Positions 19,445 to 29,072 of a DNA stretch of 50,696 nucleotides are shown here, piece by piece. This DNA is from Methanobrevibacter sp. UBA412. GTDB lineage: Archaea; Methanobacteriota; Methanobacteria; Methanobacteriales; Methanobacteriaceae. The position numbers and the translations under genes were made by a program. Numbering within the stretch: position 1 is the stretch's first letter; the number at the start of each line of letters is the position of its first letter. Location: assembly GCA_002495685.1 (NCBI GenBank), contig DAGJ01000003.1:1-50696 (forward strand), given 5' to 3'. The notes beneath the pieces are model-generated. The model had not been told where the DNA came from. It saw nothing but the letters and a program-made list of their open reading frames with translations, and did not search any database.

Positions 19445-21343
19445 ATGGTAAAATTAACATTAGTAGACCAAGACGCAAACGAAATAAATCATGCAATATT
19501 CAATCAAGAAAATTTTTATAATCCATCAGAATATATAAAAAACGATTACCAAAACATAAATGTAGATTCACAAACAAGAAATTTGATAAATAGTATGGAA
19601 TACAAAGTAGACATACTTTTACCATGGCATGATGGAGAAGACTTTATAATAACAAAACCAGATACATTAGCAGATTTACTTCAAAAATATGGTGGATTAG
19701 ACGATCCATTATCTTTAGAAGGAAGATTATTCACAAGAGTATTACCAAAACTAGGAGAACTTGCATATCCTCAAATATTTCGAGAAGTGCTAAAGGCAGG
19801 AACATTCTATCATTGCCGTTTATTAGAATTCTTTAAAAAAGAAGTAATAGAATCTTACACTCAAATTATAGTACCATACAATAATATGATATTACTTTTA
19901 ACAAAAAGAGAAACAGAATTCGATTTAGTGTTTCAACAGGAAGAACATGATTTATTTGAAACAGCACCATCACCAATGGCAATAATCTATCAAGGAAAAT
20001 TCGTAAGAACCAATACAAAATTCTTAGATTTAATAAATAATTTTCAAGATCAAGAAACACAAATTAATAAATTAAATGTAGAAACATTCTTCACAAGTGA
20101 TAAATTCGAATTTGAAGGAGAAAAATCCACAGAAGCTTTACAAACTTTTATACAAATTCAGGACAGAGATGTGTACAGTCATGTGTGGACAATTAAAAAA
20201 TATTTTGCAAACGGAACAGCAAAATGGTTAAATGTACAAGGGATACCTGTAAATTATAAAAACAAACCAGCTGTACAAGTTGTATGTGAAGATATAACAA
20301 AAAGAAAACTTGCAGAAGAAGAAGCTTTCCAATTAAAAAAGGACTTAGAAGTTGTAGCAAATGATGGTTTAATTTCAGTAATGCATTGGGATCCAATAAA
20401 TGGTTTCAGATGGACAGATGAAATTTACTCTATATTGGAAGAGGAACCAGAAAACTTAGAATTAGGAACAGATATATTACTATCACAACTTTATGGTGAT
20501 ATGGAAGAACAATTAAGAGTAAGAAGACTTATTGATCAAGCAATAAAAGATAAATCTAGTTTTACAACTCAACTTTCAATACAAACTAAAGTTGGGATAA
20601 AAAATATTAGTTTAAGTGTTCATTGTTATGGACCAGAAAAAACTGGAGTACCTTACTCCACAGGTTTCATACAAGATATATCTGAAGTAGTACAATTACA
20701 ACAAAGTTATAATAATTTAGAAATAAGTTTAGAAGATAAAAATGTTATTCTTCGAGGATTATATCAAAGATTTAAAAATAATTTACAAATTATTTTAAGC
20801 TTCTTAAGTTTAGATATGCGATTCAATCCTAATGATCCTGATAAAGTTGTAGGTTCTACTCGTGATAGAATTAACAGTATGGTGTTAATTAACGAAAGTA
20901 TGTATCATTCATCAGATTTAGTTCATGTAAACATGGAACATTATGTGGAATCTGAAGTAACAAGTTTACTTTCAAGTCACAGAGCTGGTAATATAAGACC
21001 AATTATTGATGTTGAATCCTTAGAATTCACTATGGAAGAAACAGTTCCTGTTGGATTACTTATAAGTGAATTCTTATTAAACAGTATTGAACATGGATGG
21101 GAAGAAGGAGAAAAAGGAAGTTTCATGGTATCACTTAAATCAGAAGGGGAACACATGACATTAATCGTTGCAGATGATGGTAAAGGTTTACCTGATGGTT
21201 TCTCAATTGAAACTGCAAATAGTTTAGGATTTACTATAATTGATAGTCTTATAGATCAATTAGAAGGTACAGTTAAACAGTTAAATCAAAGAGGAGCAGC
21301 TTTCCAAATTGAATTTGATAGATTTGAAAACAGTAAAGTGTAA
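19445..21343 (+). CDS. HisKA_2-type sensor protein lacking the phospho-accepting His
   Basis: 632-residue soluble protein with the architecture of the neighbouring sensor kinases: N-terminal PAS-like module with LLPWHDGEDF near 57, a PAS at about 175-290, a second PAS-like unit to about 410, then HisKA_2 and HATPase_c. The dimerisation motif reads RGLYQRFKNNLQ, so Tyr440 and Gln441 replace the two His of EVHHRVKNNLQ and autophosphorylation at the usual place is impossible. The ATP-binding part is kept: EFLLNSIEHGW (N box) and ADDGKGLPDG (G1). ATG 19445 follows GAGTGA; a TTG one codon earlier is also open. It may be a regulatory pseudokinase, a heterodimer partner that phosphorylates another kinase in trans, or a decaying gene; the long intact frame argues against decay. 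Confidence 0.85.
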   Translation: MVKLTLVDQDANEINHAIFNQENFYNPSEYIKNDYQNINVDSQTRNLINSMEYKVDILLPWHDGEDFIITKPDTLADLLQKYGGLDDPLSLEGRLFTRVLPKLGELAYPQIFREVLKAGTFYHCRLLEFFKKEVIESYTQIIVPYNNMILLLTKRETEFDLVFQQEEHDLFETAPSPMAIIYQGKFVRTNTKFLDLINNFQDQETQINKLNVETFFTSDKFEFEGEKSTEALQTFIQIQDRDVYSHVWTIKKYFANGTAKWLNVQGIPVNYKNKPAVQVVCEDITKRKLAEEEAFQLKKDLEVVANDGLISVMHWDPINGFRWTDEIYSILEEEPENLELGTDILLSQLYGDMEEQLRVRRLIDQAIKDKSSFTTQLSIQTKVGIKNISLSVHCYGPEKTGVPYSTGFIQDISEVVQLQQSYNNLEISLEDKNVILRGLYQRFKNNLQIILSFLSLDMRFNPNDPDKVVGSTRDRINSMVLINESMYHSSDLVHVNMEHYVESEVTSLLSSHRAGNIRPIIDVESLEFTMEETVPVGLLISEFLLNSIEHGWEEGEKGSFMVSLKSEGEHMTLIVADDGKGLPDGFSIETANSLGFTIIDSLIDQLEGTVKQLNQRGAAFQIEFDRFENSKV

Positions 21344-21527
21344 TTAATTTCTAATTTTTTATATTTTATTACTATTTTTTCTTTTTATTTTTTTAAATTC
21401 TTTAAACTATTTTTTTTTAATAATTTTTAAATACTATAAATAAGTATATTTTAAAATATATCGATATGAATATTCTTATCGGTTGAACTTTTTTATAATA
21501 AATAAAGAATTATAGGGTAATACGATA

Positions 21528-23561
21528 ATGAAAACTAAAAAACCAATACTAATTTTAACGTTAATACTACTAATATTTTTATCATTAACTTCAGTATCAG
21601 CTTCAGATAACCTTAATATTAATAATGTAACAATTAATAATACAAATTCTGATATTCTAGCTAATACTGAGTTAAATGAAGAATCAAATAATATATATGT
21701 ATCATTAAATGGAAGTGATACAAATGGAAATGGGAAACAAGACAATCCTTATCAATCCATAAATTATGCAATTAATAAATCTACAAGTGGAAGCACAATA
21801 ATCCTTAATAATGGGGAATACAGTGGATTGAATAATACTTATATAAAAATAAATACTACTTTAACAATTACTACAACAAACCCTAATCTTCCAACAATAA
21901 TAAATGGGGCAGGAACCACTGATAGTATAATTACAATAAATGAAGGGGGAATTTTAACACTGAAAGGTTTAACCCTTACTAATGGGTATAGTGATGAAGG
22001 TGGAGCGATAAAAGTTAATTCACGAGGAATTGCAATTATAGATAATTGTAGTTTCATAAATAATAAAGCTAGTCGTGGAGGATTTATGTACAATTTTGGA
22101 ACTTTAACTTTAACTAATTCACAAATAATAAATAACACTGCAAAAGAATTAGGTGGAGGATTAAAAAATTGGGGTAAAGCCACAATAACTAATACTTTAT
22201 TTATGAATAATTATGCCGACTCCACTGGGGGAGCAATCTATAATTTTTATTTCCCTATGCAAATAAATAATTGTACATTTAAAGATAACAGTGCAAAATT
22301 CGTAGGTGGAACAATACATAATGTAGGAAGTTTAAACCTAAAAAATAGTGTGATAAATGGTAGTCGCTCATCAAATAGTGATGCAGGAGCAATATGTAAT
22401 GATATTTATGGAGATAATATTGGATCATGTAATATAACAAATACAATAATAACCAATTCTTATGCAGCTAAAAATGGTGGAGCAATCTTTAATAATGAAG
22501 TACAAAAATTAACATTAACAAATTGTACAATAACAAATTCTCAAGCAAGATATGGTGGAGCAATCTATAACCTTGCAGATTTAACCCTAAATAATAATAC
22601 AATGAATGGTTGTACAGCTAGTGACTTAGGAAATTATATTTATAATTTAGGAAATATTAGAACAAGTATTATACGATTTGAAGCTTTACCAAATAGTATT
22701 GATATTAATAAAACTATTAAATTAACTGCTAATTTAACTGATGATAATTTTAATCCAATAACTAATGGAGTAATCACATTCACATTAAACAATACGCTAA
22801 TTGATTATTGTAATGTTACAGAAGGTATTGCAAGTATAAATTACACTCCAAAATCTTATGGGGAATTCATATTAAGTGGAATATATTCAGGAAGCAATAC
22901 AAGTGATTTTAACTCAATAATCTTTAACTCTACATTAAAAGTTACAAATAATACAGTAGTGAATACTAATTTAAAAGGTGAAGATTTAACAATAATTTAT
23001 GGAACTCCAAAAAATTATACAATACGATTAACTGATGAATTAGGTAATCCTGTGATTGGTCAACATATTGCTTTAAATTTAAGTAATCCTATTAATGGTT
23101 TAAGTAAAATTTATTGGGTTAGTAGTGATACTTTAGGATTTGAAAGTTTGGAAATAAACTTAGCACCAGGTGAATATTTAGTTAATGCTTATTTTGATGG
23201 TATAAGTAATTTTAATTCTAGTAAAACTAATAATACAATAATTGTTAAGAGCAATTTGGATAATAAGACTGGTACTATTTTAAGTGCTAATGAATTTAAT
23301 CATCCTTATAATGCAGGATGTAATTTTACTGGTAGATTAACTGATGAATTGGGTAATCCTGTGATTGGTCAACATATTGCTTTAAATTTAACTAATCCTA
23401 TTAATGGTTTAAGTAAAATTTATTGGGTAACTACTGATACTAATGGTGAATATCAATTAGAAATAAACTTATATAAAGGTAATTACACTGCAAAGGCTTC
23501 TTATTCTGGTAATGATTTATATTTATCTAGTTATTCTAATGCAAATATTATTGTAAATTAA
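21528..23561 (+). CDS. Adhesin-like secreted protein
   Basis: 677-residue exported surface protein. A signal peptide (MKTKKPILILTLILLIFLSL, cleavage near VSASD) leads into IYVSLNGSDTNGNG, then a right-handed beta-helix of Asn/Gly-rich repeats (about 60-370, units like NNTAKELGGGLKNWGKATITN). Ig-like beta-sandwich modules follow (about 375-677). The last two modules (TIIYGTPKNYTIRLTDELGNPVIG... and YNAGCNFTGRLTDELGNPVIG...) are near-copies. There is no C-terminal anchor helix, so attachment is probably non-covalent or through the sandwich modules. Such adhesin-like proteins are a hallmark of gut Methanobacteriales. The next gene encodes a paralogue with the same C-terminal module pair. Confidence 0.9.
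   Translation: MKTKKPILILTLILLIFLSLTSVSASDNLNINNVTINNTNSDILANTELNEESNNIYVSLNGSDTNGNGKQDNPYQSINYAINKSTSGSTIILNNGEYSGLNNTYIKINTTLTITTTNPNLPTIINGAGTTDSIITINEGGILTLKGLTLTNGYSDEGGAIKVNSRGIAIIDNCSFINNKASRGGFMYNFGTLTLTNSQIINNTAKELGGGLKNWGKATITNTLFMNNYADSTGGAIYNFYFPMQINNCTFKDNSAKFVGGTIHNVGSLNLKNSVINGSRSSNSDAGAICNDIYGDNIGSCNITNTIITNSYAAKNGGAIFNNEVQKLTLTNCTITNSQARYGGAIYNLADLTLNNNTMNGCTASDLGNYIYNLGNIRTSIIRFEALPNSIDINKTIKLTANLTDDNFNPITNGVITFTLNNTLIDYCNVTEGIASINYTPKSYGEFILSGIYSGSNTSDFNSIIFNSTLKVTNNTVVNTNLKGEDLTIIYGTPKNYTIRLTDELGNPVIGQHIALNLSNPINGLSKIYWVSSDTLGFESLEINLAPGEYLVNAYFDGISNFNSSKTNNTIIVKSNLDNKTGTILSANEFNHPYNAGCNFTGRLTDELGNPVIGQHIALNLTNPINGLSKIYWVTTDTNGEYQLEINLYKGNYTAKASYSGNDLYLSSYSNANIIVN
23028..23429 (+). 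repeat. 93-bp near-identical tandem-module repeat
   Basis: Positions 23028-23120 and 23337-23429 differ at only a few bases and encode LTDELGNPVIGQHIALNL followed by NPINGLSKIYWV. They mark a recent duplication or gene conversion of the C-terminal Ig-like module in the adhesin-like protein. Confidence 0.85.
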
Positions 23562-23750
23562 TTTTTTTTATTTTTTTATTTTTTTTAAATATTAAGTAAT
23601 ATAATTTATTCTAATTTTATTATTATAAGAAAATTTTTATACAATTATAGACTTAAATTAATAATGTATATTTTTTAAAAATTTATGAGGAAAACATTGT
23701 TTTTTCTTAAATTTATAAAATATCAAAATTTTTTATGACTTTAAATATAA

Positions 23751-23765
23751 GGAGGTTAAAGTATT
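23751..23765 (+). promoter_or_regulatory. Shine-Dalgarno followed by ATT start
   Basis: GGAGG at 23751-23755 is followed after 7 bases by ATT at 23763, which opens the frame of a textbook signal peptide. The in-frame codons upstream are TAA AGT, so no ATG, GTG or TTG is available between the stop and the signal peptide. This site decides the start of the adhesin-like gene. Confidence 0.65.
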
Positions 23766-26700
23766 AAGTCTAAAAAACTATACTCATTAGTTTTAATAGC
23801 ATTACTTGCATTTGCAATATGCATATCTGTAGATACAGCATTTGCAGCAGATAATACTAACACTACTAATGCGGATAGTACTAGTATTACACTAGATGAC
23901 GCATCAGTTAATGCAGTTTACTCATCTAATACTACATTAGGTAACTCAAATCTTGAAACAATACAAAATCAAGAAACATTAACTGCAGAAAATGCAAATT
24001 CTATATATGTAAGTACAACAGGTAGTGACACTGATGGAACTGGATCATCATCTAATCCATACCAAACTATCAACAAAGCAGTTAGTTCTGCAACAGGTGG
24101 AAGTACAATATACTTATATGATGGAACTTATTCTGGTACAGGAAATACTGGTATTACAATTAATAAAGATTTAACAATTACATCCATGGATAAAACTTTA
24201 AATACAATAATCGATGGAAGTAACAGCAACCGTTTATTCACCGTTACAGGAAACTCCAATGTTACATTTTCCGGTTTAATCTTCACACATGCAAGAGCAG
24301 ATTATGGATCAGCAATTTATATAAATGACGAAAACAATTATGTTAATGTTAATATTTACAATTGTACCCTAACAAATAATTATGCTACCATTGCAGGTGG
24401 AGCAATAGCAATAAATGGTAAATACACAAGCAAAGATGAAAGCAGTAAATTCATCATTGAAAACAGTACATTAAGCAATAACTATGCAAGTCAAAAGGGT
24501 GGAGCAGCTTATGTAGAACGTGGTGGATTAAGTGTAAGACACACTGATTTAATAAATAATAGTGTTAACAGTAATTTGAATGCTAAAAATGGTTTTGGTG
24601 GAGCAATTTATAATAAATTCTTAACATGGTCTTATGGATCCAACTTCATTAATAATACAGCATATAATGGGGGAGCAATATACTCTACACAAGGACACCT
24701 TTACACTTATTATAATAAAGGTGAAAACACTATATTTATGAACAATGTTGCAACTGGAAGTGGAGGAGCTATCTACAAATATAATGTTAATGGTACCTCA
24801 CGTATAAACAATACTTTATTCTTCAACAACACTGCACAATATGGTGGAGCTATTGCAACTATTGGATCTTCAAATTTTACTGATGTAATAAACTCTACTT
24901 TTGCATATAATACTGCAACCGTATATGGTGGAGCTGTTTATAATAATGCTATTTCACAATTTAGTGCATCTTACTGTGCATTTTATGGAAATAATGCACC
25001 TGAAGGTAAAAGTGTTTATAATAATGGTGGAACCTGTAGTGCAGATTACAATTGGTGGGGAAATAATACAAACCCTCAAAAAGATGGAGATATAAACTTT
25101 AAACCATCAACTTGGGTAATAATGGATATGACCACCACTGATAATGGTAATACTGTAAGTGTTACAGCAAACCTTAACAAATACACTACAACTGGTTCAG
25201 ATAAAAAGAATTTAGAATATTACATCCCATTTAATACAGTAACATTTTCTGCAACAACTGGAAGTATAAGTCCAACAAGTGCAACACTTGAAAATGGAAC
25301 ATACACTGCAACATACTACAAATCTAATGAAAACAGTAATGTAAGTGCAACCATAGGTTCACAAACTATCACTGAAACAATTAATGGTACTGGTGTAGTT
25401 TTAAATGTAAACAATGTTACAGGTGATGTGTTAACAAGTACTCATGTAACTGGAACATTAACTGATAATCAAGGTAACCCTATAAGTTTAGGAAATGTAA
25501 CATTATCAATTAATGGAGTAAACATTAGTACAGTAAATGTAACCAATGGAACTTATTCAATTCCAATAACATTAACTGCAAGTGGAGAATACACATTCTA
25601 TGTAACTTATAATGGATACAAAAATACTTATGGAGTTACAACTACTGCTGGAAAATTAAATATTAAAGGATTACCAACAATAATCAAAATAGATGATGTT
25701 CAAGGATCACTTGGAGATACTGTAACCTTAAATGTTTATGTAGTAGATGAATCTGGTTATGATGTTAAAAACGGAACAGTTAAAATCCATATCTACGATC
25801 AGGATACTTTAGTAAATGTATCTAACGGAGTAGGAACTGTTCAATACACTATCATAGAACCATTAGGTCAATATCAAATGACTGCAACCTATTTAGGTAA
25901 TGAAGTTTATGAATCCTCAACTGGATCTGCAAACTTAGTAGTTACTAAAGAAAAAGTTGTAATAGATGTTCCAACAATCAATGGTGAAACTGGAGAAACT
26001 ATAACAGCAACTATTAATGTAACTAACCGTAATGGTACTCCTTTAAATGGAACAATAACAGTTAAATTCTATGGACAAACAACCACACTTAAAGTAGTTA
26101 ATGGTCAAGCAAATTATACTGTAACCTTACCTAATGAAGAAGGTAACTTTAACTTAACCGTAACTTATCTTGAAAATGGAATTTATGATAACACTACTAA
26201 AACTGTTGTAGTAGGTGTTGGAGTAACAACCACAGTATTAACTGGTGAAAACTTATACATTGTTTATGGTAATCCACAAAACTACACTGTTAAATTAACA
26301 GATTTAAATGGTGCAGTAATTGTAGGAAGACATATAGCAATTAAATTAACCCGTGTAAGTGATGGGGCAAGTAAAACTTACTTTAGTACAACTAGTAGCA
26401 CTGGTACTGCAGAATTAGAAATTAATTTAGCACCCGGATCATACACAGCTGAATGTTCTTATTCTGGTGAGACTGGTAAATTCTTACCAAGTACTTGTAA
26501 TAATAATATAGTTGTTCAAAAAGAAGCAAGTAATAAAACTTTAACAGTATTAACTGCTGATAAGTTCAATGAAACTTATGGTGCAGGTCAAAACTTCACA
26601 GGTAAACTTTTAGATGCAAATAATAGACCATTAATAGGTCAACATGTTGCATTAAAATTAACCCGTTTAAGTGATGGTGCAAGTAAAGTTTACTGGGCTA

Positions 26701-26834
26701 CAACTGATACTGATGGAGCATACCAATTACAAATCAACTTATACGCTGGTGAATACACAGCACACTGTTCATATGATGGAACAAGCAGATATGAAGCTTC
26801 TACAGCATATAACACTATAACTGTAACTGCTTAA
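23763..26834 (+). CDS. Adhesin-like secreted protein, apparent ATT start
   Basis: 1023-residue exported surface protein. From ATT 23763 the frame reads (M)KSKKLYSLVLIALLAFAICI, then cleavage near TAFAAD. IYVSTTGSDTDGTG and a beta-helix with repeated GGAI(Y) units follow (about 90-440), then five or more Ig-like modules (about 445-1023). The first ATG in frame (24186) lies deep inside the mature protein, so calling it as start would remove the signal peptide. The two C-terminal modules (YIVYGNPQNYTVKLTDLNG... and YGAGQNFTGKLLDANNRPLIG...) match those of the upstream adhesin. The function is presumably cell-surface contact with host or partner microbes. ATT may be a genuine rare start, a mutated ATG, or a base-call error. 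Confidence 0.85.
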   Translation: MKSKKLYSLVLIALLAFAICISVDTAFAADNTNTTNADSTSITLDDASVNAVYSSNTTLGNSNLETIQNQETLTAENANSIYVSTTGSDTDGTGSSSNPYQTINKAVSSATGGSTIYLYDGTYSGTGNTGITINKDLTITSMDKTLNTIIDGSNSNRLFTVTGNSNVTFSGLIFTHARADYGSAIYINDENNYVNVNIYNCTLTNNYATIAGGAIAINGKYTSKDESSKFIIENSTLSNNYASQKGGAAYVERGGLSVRHTDLINNSVNSNLNAKNGFGGAIYNKFLTWSYGSNFINNTAYNGGAIYSTQGHLYTYYNKGENTIFMNNVATGSGGAIYKYNVNGTSRINNTLFFNNTAQYGGAIATIGSSNFTDVINSTFAYNTATVYGGAVYNNAISQFSASYCAFYGNNAPEGKSVYNNGGTCSADYNWWGNNTNPQKDGDINFKPSTWVIMDMTTTDNGNTVSVTANLNKYTTTGSDKKNLEYYIPFNTVTFSATTGSISPTSATLENGTYTATYYKSNENSNVSATIGSQTITETINGTGVVLNVNNVTGDVLTSTHVTGTLTDNQGNPISLGNVTLSINGVNISTVNVTNGTYSIPITLTASGEYTFYVTYNGYKNTYGVTTTAGKLNIKGLPTIIKIDDVQGSLGDTVTLNVYVVDESGYDVKNGTVKIHIYDQDTLVNVSNGVGTVQYTIIEPLGQYQMTATYLGNEVYESSTGSANLVVTKEKVVIDVPTINGETGETITATINVTNRNGTPLNGTITVKFYGQTTTLKVVNGQANYTVTLPNEEGNFNLTVTYLENGIYDNTTKTVVVGVGVTTTVLTGENLYIVYGNPQNYTVKLTDLNGAVIVGRHIAIKLTRVSDGASKTYFSTTSSTGTAELEINLAPGSYTAECSYSGETGKFLPSTCNNNIVVQKEASNKTLTVLTADKFNETYGAGQNFTGKLLDANNRPLIGQHVALKLTRLSDGASKVYWATTDTDGAYQLQINLYAGEYTAHCSYDGTSRYEASTAYNTITVTA

Positions 26835-27020
26835 ATTAAGTAAAAATTTACTTAATTTTCTTTTTCTTTTTTTTTTAAATATTTAAAATATAATTTCATT
26901 TGATTCATAAAAATCTTTTTTTTCTTGAAATATATAAAAAATTTTTTATAAAACTTATTAATATTACTAATTATAAAAGTAGATATAATTATAAGAAAAT
27001 ATTATGGGGGTTTATATAAA

Positions 27021-27728
27021 ATGAGTGATGAATCAAATGTTCAATGCACTAGATGTGGATATTTAAATGAATCTGATGCTAAGTTTTGCTTAAACTGTGG
27101 ATATAAATTAGGTGAAAATAATTTAAATAAACAAAAATGTCCAAAATGTGGATATTTAAATGAATCTGATGCTAAGTTTTGCTTAAACTGCGGAGGCAAA
27201 CTTAATGTAGATTTATCTTCAACAAATATTAATACTGATAATACGAATCTCAATTCTAATGAGGATAATAAAAATTTACATGATGCTGATGCTAAATTTA
27301 ACAAAGAAAATAAAGATTTAAATATTAAAAATAAAGCTGAACCAATAAGTAATTCTAATTTAAACCAAAAAGGAGAATCAGTTAGAAATATTGATAATGT
27401 AAATTTTGAATCCACTAAAAATAATAATGTTAATCCTAATCAGATACATAAACCTTTAAAACATAAAAACAAGTTTTTAAGTATACTATTCGCGGTAATT
27501 TTTATAGGTGCTGGTGCCTGGTATAATAAGCAAACAAAAAGAGGTTTACTATACTTTATTTTAGCAGCAATAATTTTCTTTTCAATAGGAGTAAATTCAA
27601 ATATGACTGCTTTTCTCATAATTATATACTTTGTTCAAATTATTGATGCATATTCATCTGCAAGTGAAATAAATAAAGGGGAAGAACCTAAATTATTAAG
27701 TTTTATTAAAGTACCTAAAGGATGGTAA
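27021..27728 (+). CDS. Tandem zinc-ribbon membrane protein
   Basis: 235-residue protein with two successive zinc ribbons at the N-terminus (CTRCGYLNESDAKFCLNCG and CPKCGYLNESDAKFCLNCG). A long Asn/Lys/Asp-rich linker (about 60-150) follows, then a C-terminal domain with two or three membrane helices (FLSILFAVIFIGAGAWY..., GLLYFILAAIIFFSIG, MTAFLIIIYFVQIIDAYSS). The last part resembles small membrane domains often found behind archaeal zinc ribbons. Function is unknown. The two ribbons are identical over 44 bases of DNA, a very recent duplication. It overlaps the leader of the next zinc-ribbon gene, ATG 27731, so the two are probably cotranscribed. Confidence 0.82.
   Translation: MSDESNVQCTRCGYLNESDAKFCLNCGYKLGENNLNKQKCPKCGYLNESDAKFCLNCGGKLNVDLSSTNINTDNTNLNSNEDNKNLHDADAKFNKENKDLNIKNKAEPISNSNLNQKGESVRNIDNVNFESTKNNNVNPNQIHKPLKHKNKFLSILFAVIFIGAGAWYNKQTKRGLLYFILAAIIFFSIGVNSNMTAFLIIIYFVQIIDAYSSASEINKGEEPKLLSFIKVPKGW
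27054..27190 (+). repeat. Exact 44-bp duplication of zinc-ribbon coding sequence
   Basis: Positions 27054-27097 and 27147-27190 are identical and encode CGYLNESDAKFCLNC twice. Identity at synonymous sites shows the second ribbon was copied recently or is kept identical by conversion. Confidence 0.9.
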
Positions 27729-27730
27729 TT

Positions 27731-29041
27731 ATGGTTAAATTTTGTACTGAATGTGGATATAAAAATGAAGACATATCTAAATTTTGTGTAAACTGCGGTC
27801 ATCCTTTTAAAAACATGGATGCATTAAATTCTGAAGATGTAAATAGTGAAGATTTAAATAAATCTAATATTAATAATGAAAGTTTAGCAAATGAAGAATC
27901 TAAAACTGATAAACCTGAAGAATTAATTGATACTGTGGGATCTGTTGTTGATGAAAAAGATGACTCAGAAGTCACTGTAGATTTAAATAATGAATCTGAT
28001 GAATCTAAAAAATCAGAGGATATTGAGGAATTAATTGATACTAAAAAACCTGTTACCAATGATAAAAATGATGTATCTGAAGAAACAAAGGAAAAAATTA
28101 CTAATGTGATTGAAGAGAACAACAAGCCTGAAAAGAATATAAAAGATAATGAAAATCAAGAGATAAATGATAAGTTTGGTGTTAAAGTTAATTCTTATTT
28201 TTGTCCCGTTTGTGAAAAAAAATCTCTTAATCAGTATAAAAAGAATGGTTTAATTAAAAATTCTTATACATATTATTGTCCTGATTGTGGTTTGAAATTT
28301 AGTAAAAATATGCATGCTTATAATTTAAAGGATATTGAAAATAAGGATAATGCTGTTTGGCTTAAGTATAATAATCAAAGTTTAACTAAGGATGAATGGT
28401 ACCGTATTTTTAAGGGTGGAATTTCAGATAAGGAGCAGAAAGTTTTAGATAAAGAAGCTGCTAAAAAATTAAAGTTAAAACGTGAAGGTGAAGAAAAAGT
28501 TAGAAAGGAGAAAATTAAACAAGCAACTAATGTATTGCCAATGCTTATACCTAAACATCCTGAATTATTAAAACCTATTACTACTAGTTCTATTATTCTT
28601 AAAAGGGGTGAAATTGCATATTTGGATTTGGATAATGTGATTTTATTAGAGCCTAGGGCTGTTAGAACTAGTACTGGTGGTTATGGTGGTGGTTCTGTTC
28701 GTGTTGCTAAAGGTGTTAATATTCGTTTAGGTGGGGCTCAAGGTCAGAGTAGTTCTCGTGATGTTTTAACTCAAATTGATTCTGGTAAACTTATTTTAAC
28801 TAATAAACGTATAGTTTATACTGGTAAATTAAAGTCAAGTAATATTCCTTTTAGTAAAATTATGAATTTAACTACTTATAGTGATGCTTTAAAAGTTCAA
28901 ATTGAATCTAGGGCTAAGCCTCAATATTTTAAGGATACTGATAAAAGTGTTAAATCTTTTAAGTATACTAATGAATTAGTTAATGTGAAATTAACTAGTA
29001 GTATTTTAAAGGCTATGATTTTAACTTTAATGGAGAATTAA
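27731..29041 (+). CDS. Zinc-ribbon protein with PH-like C-terminal domain
   Basis: 436-residue cytosolic protein. An N-terminal ribbon (CTECGYKNEDISKFCVNCG) is followed by a very acidic Glu/Asp/Ser/Asn-rich linker (about 30-150). A second ribbon has Cys pairs CPVCEKKSL...YYCPDCG, then a charged helix (about 230-270). The C-terminal domain (about 290-435) contains DSGKLILTNKRIVYTG and the IPFSKI segment typical of bacterial PH-like/GRAM-type domains. A Gly-rich loop (TGGYGGGSVRVAKG) lies inside that domain. I choose ATG 27731, with AAGGA upstream, over the ATG three codons earlier inside the preceding gene. Function unknown; the ribbon plus PH-like layout suggests an adaptor at the membrane. 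Confidence 0.8.
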   Translation: MVKFCTECGYKNEDISKFCVNCGHPFKNMDALNSEDVNSEDLNKSNINNESLANEESKTDKPEELIDTVGSVVDEKDDSEVTVDLNNESDESKKSEDIEELIDTKKPVTNDKNDVSEETKEKITNVIEENNKPEKNIKDNENQEINDKFGVKVNSYFCPVCEKKSLNQYKKNGLIKNSYTYYCPDCGLKFSKNMHAYNLKDIENKDNAVWLKYNNQSLTKDEWYRIFKGGISDKEQKVLDKEAAKKLKLKREGEEKVRKEKIKQATNVLPMLIPKHPELLKPITTSSIILKRGEIAYLDLDNVILLEPRAVRTSTGGYGGGSVRVAKGVNIRLGGAQGQSSSRDVLTQIDSGKLILTNKRIVYTGKLKSSNIPFSKIMNLTTYSDALKVQIESRAKPQYFKDTDKSVKSFKYTNELVNVKLTSSILKAMILTLMEN

Positions 29042-29072
29042 ATAATATATTTTTTTGGGAGTGTGTTATATT

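Noticed and set aside
24186..24188. ATG as start of the second adhesin-like gene
   Set aside because: The frame is open for 141 codons upstream and encodes a signal peptide and the IYVSTTGSD opening found in its paralogues.
27054..27190. CRISPR-like repeat
   Set aside because: Only two copies, inside a coding frame, with the repeat unit encoding a zinc ribbon.
27041..27415. Minus-strand reading frame with Cys-free hydrophobic repeats
   Set aside because: It is the mirror of the zinc-ribbon gene and has no binding site of its own; the same holds for 27799-28125, 21839-22183 and 36396-36767.
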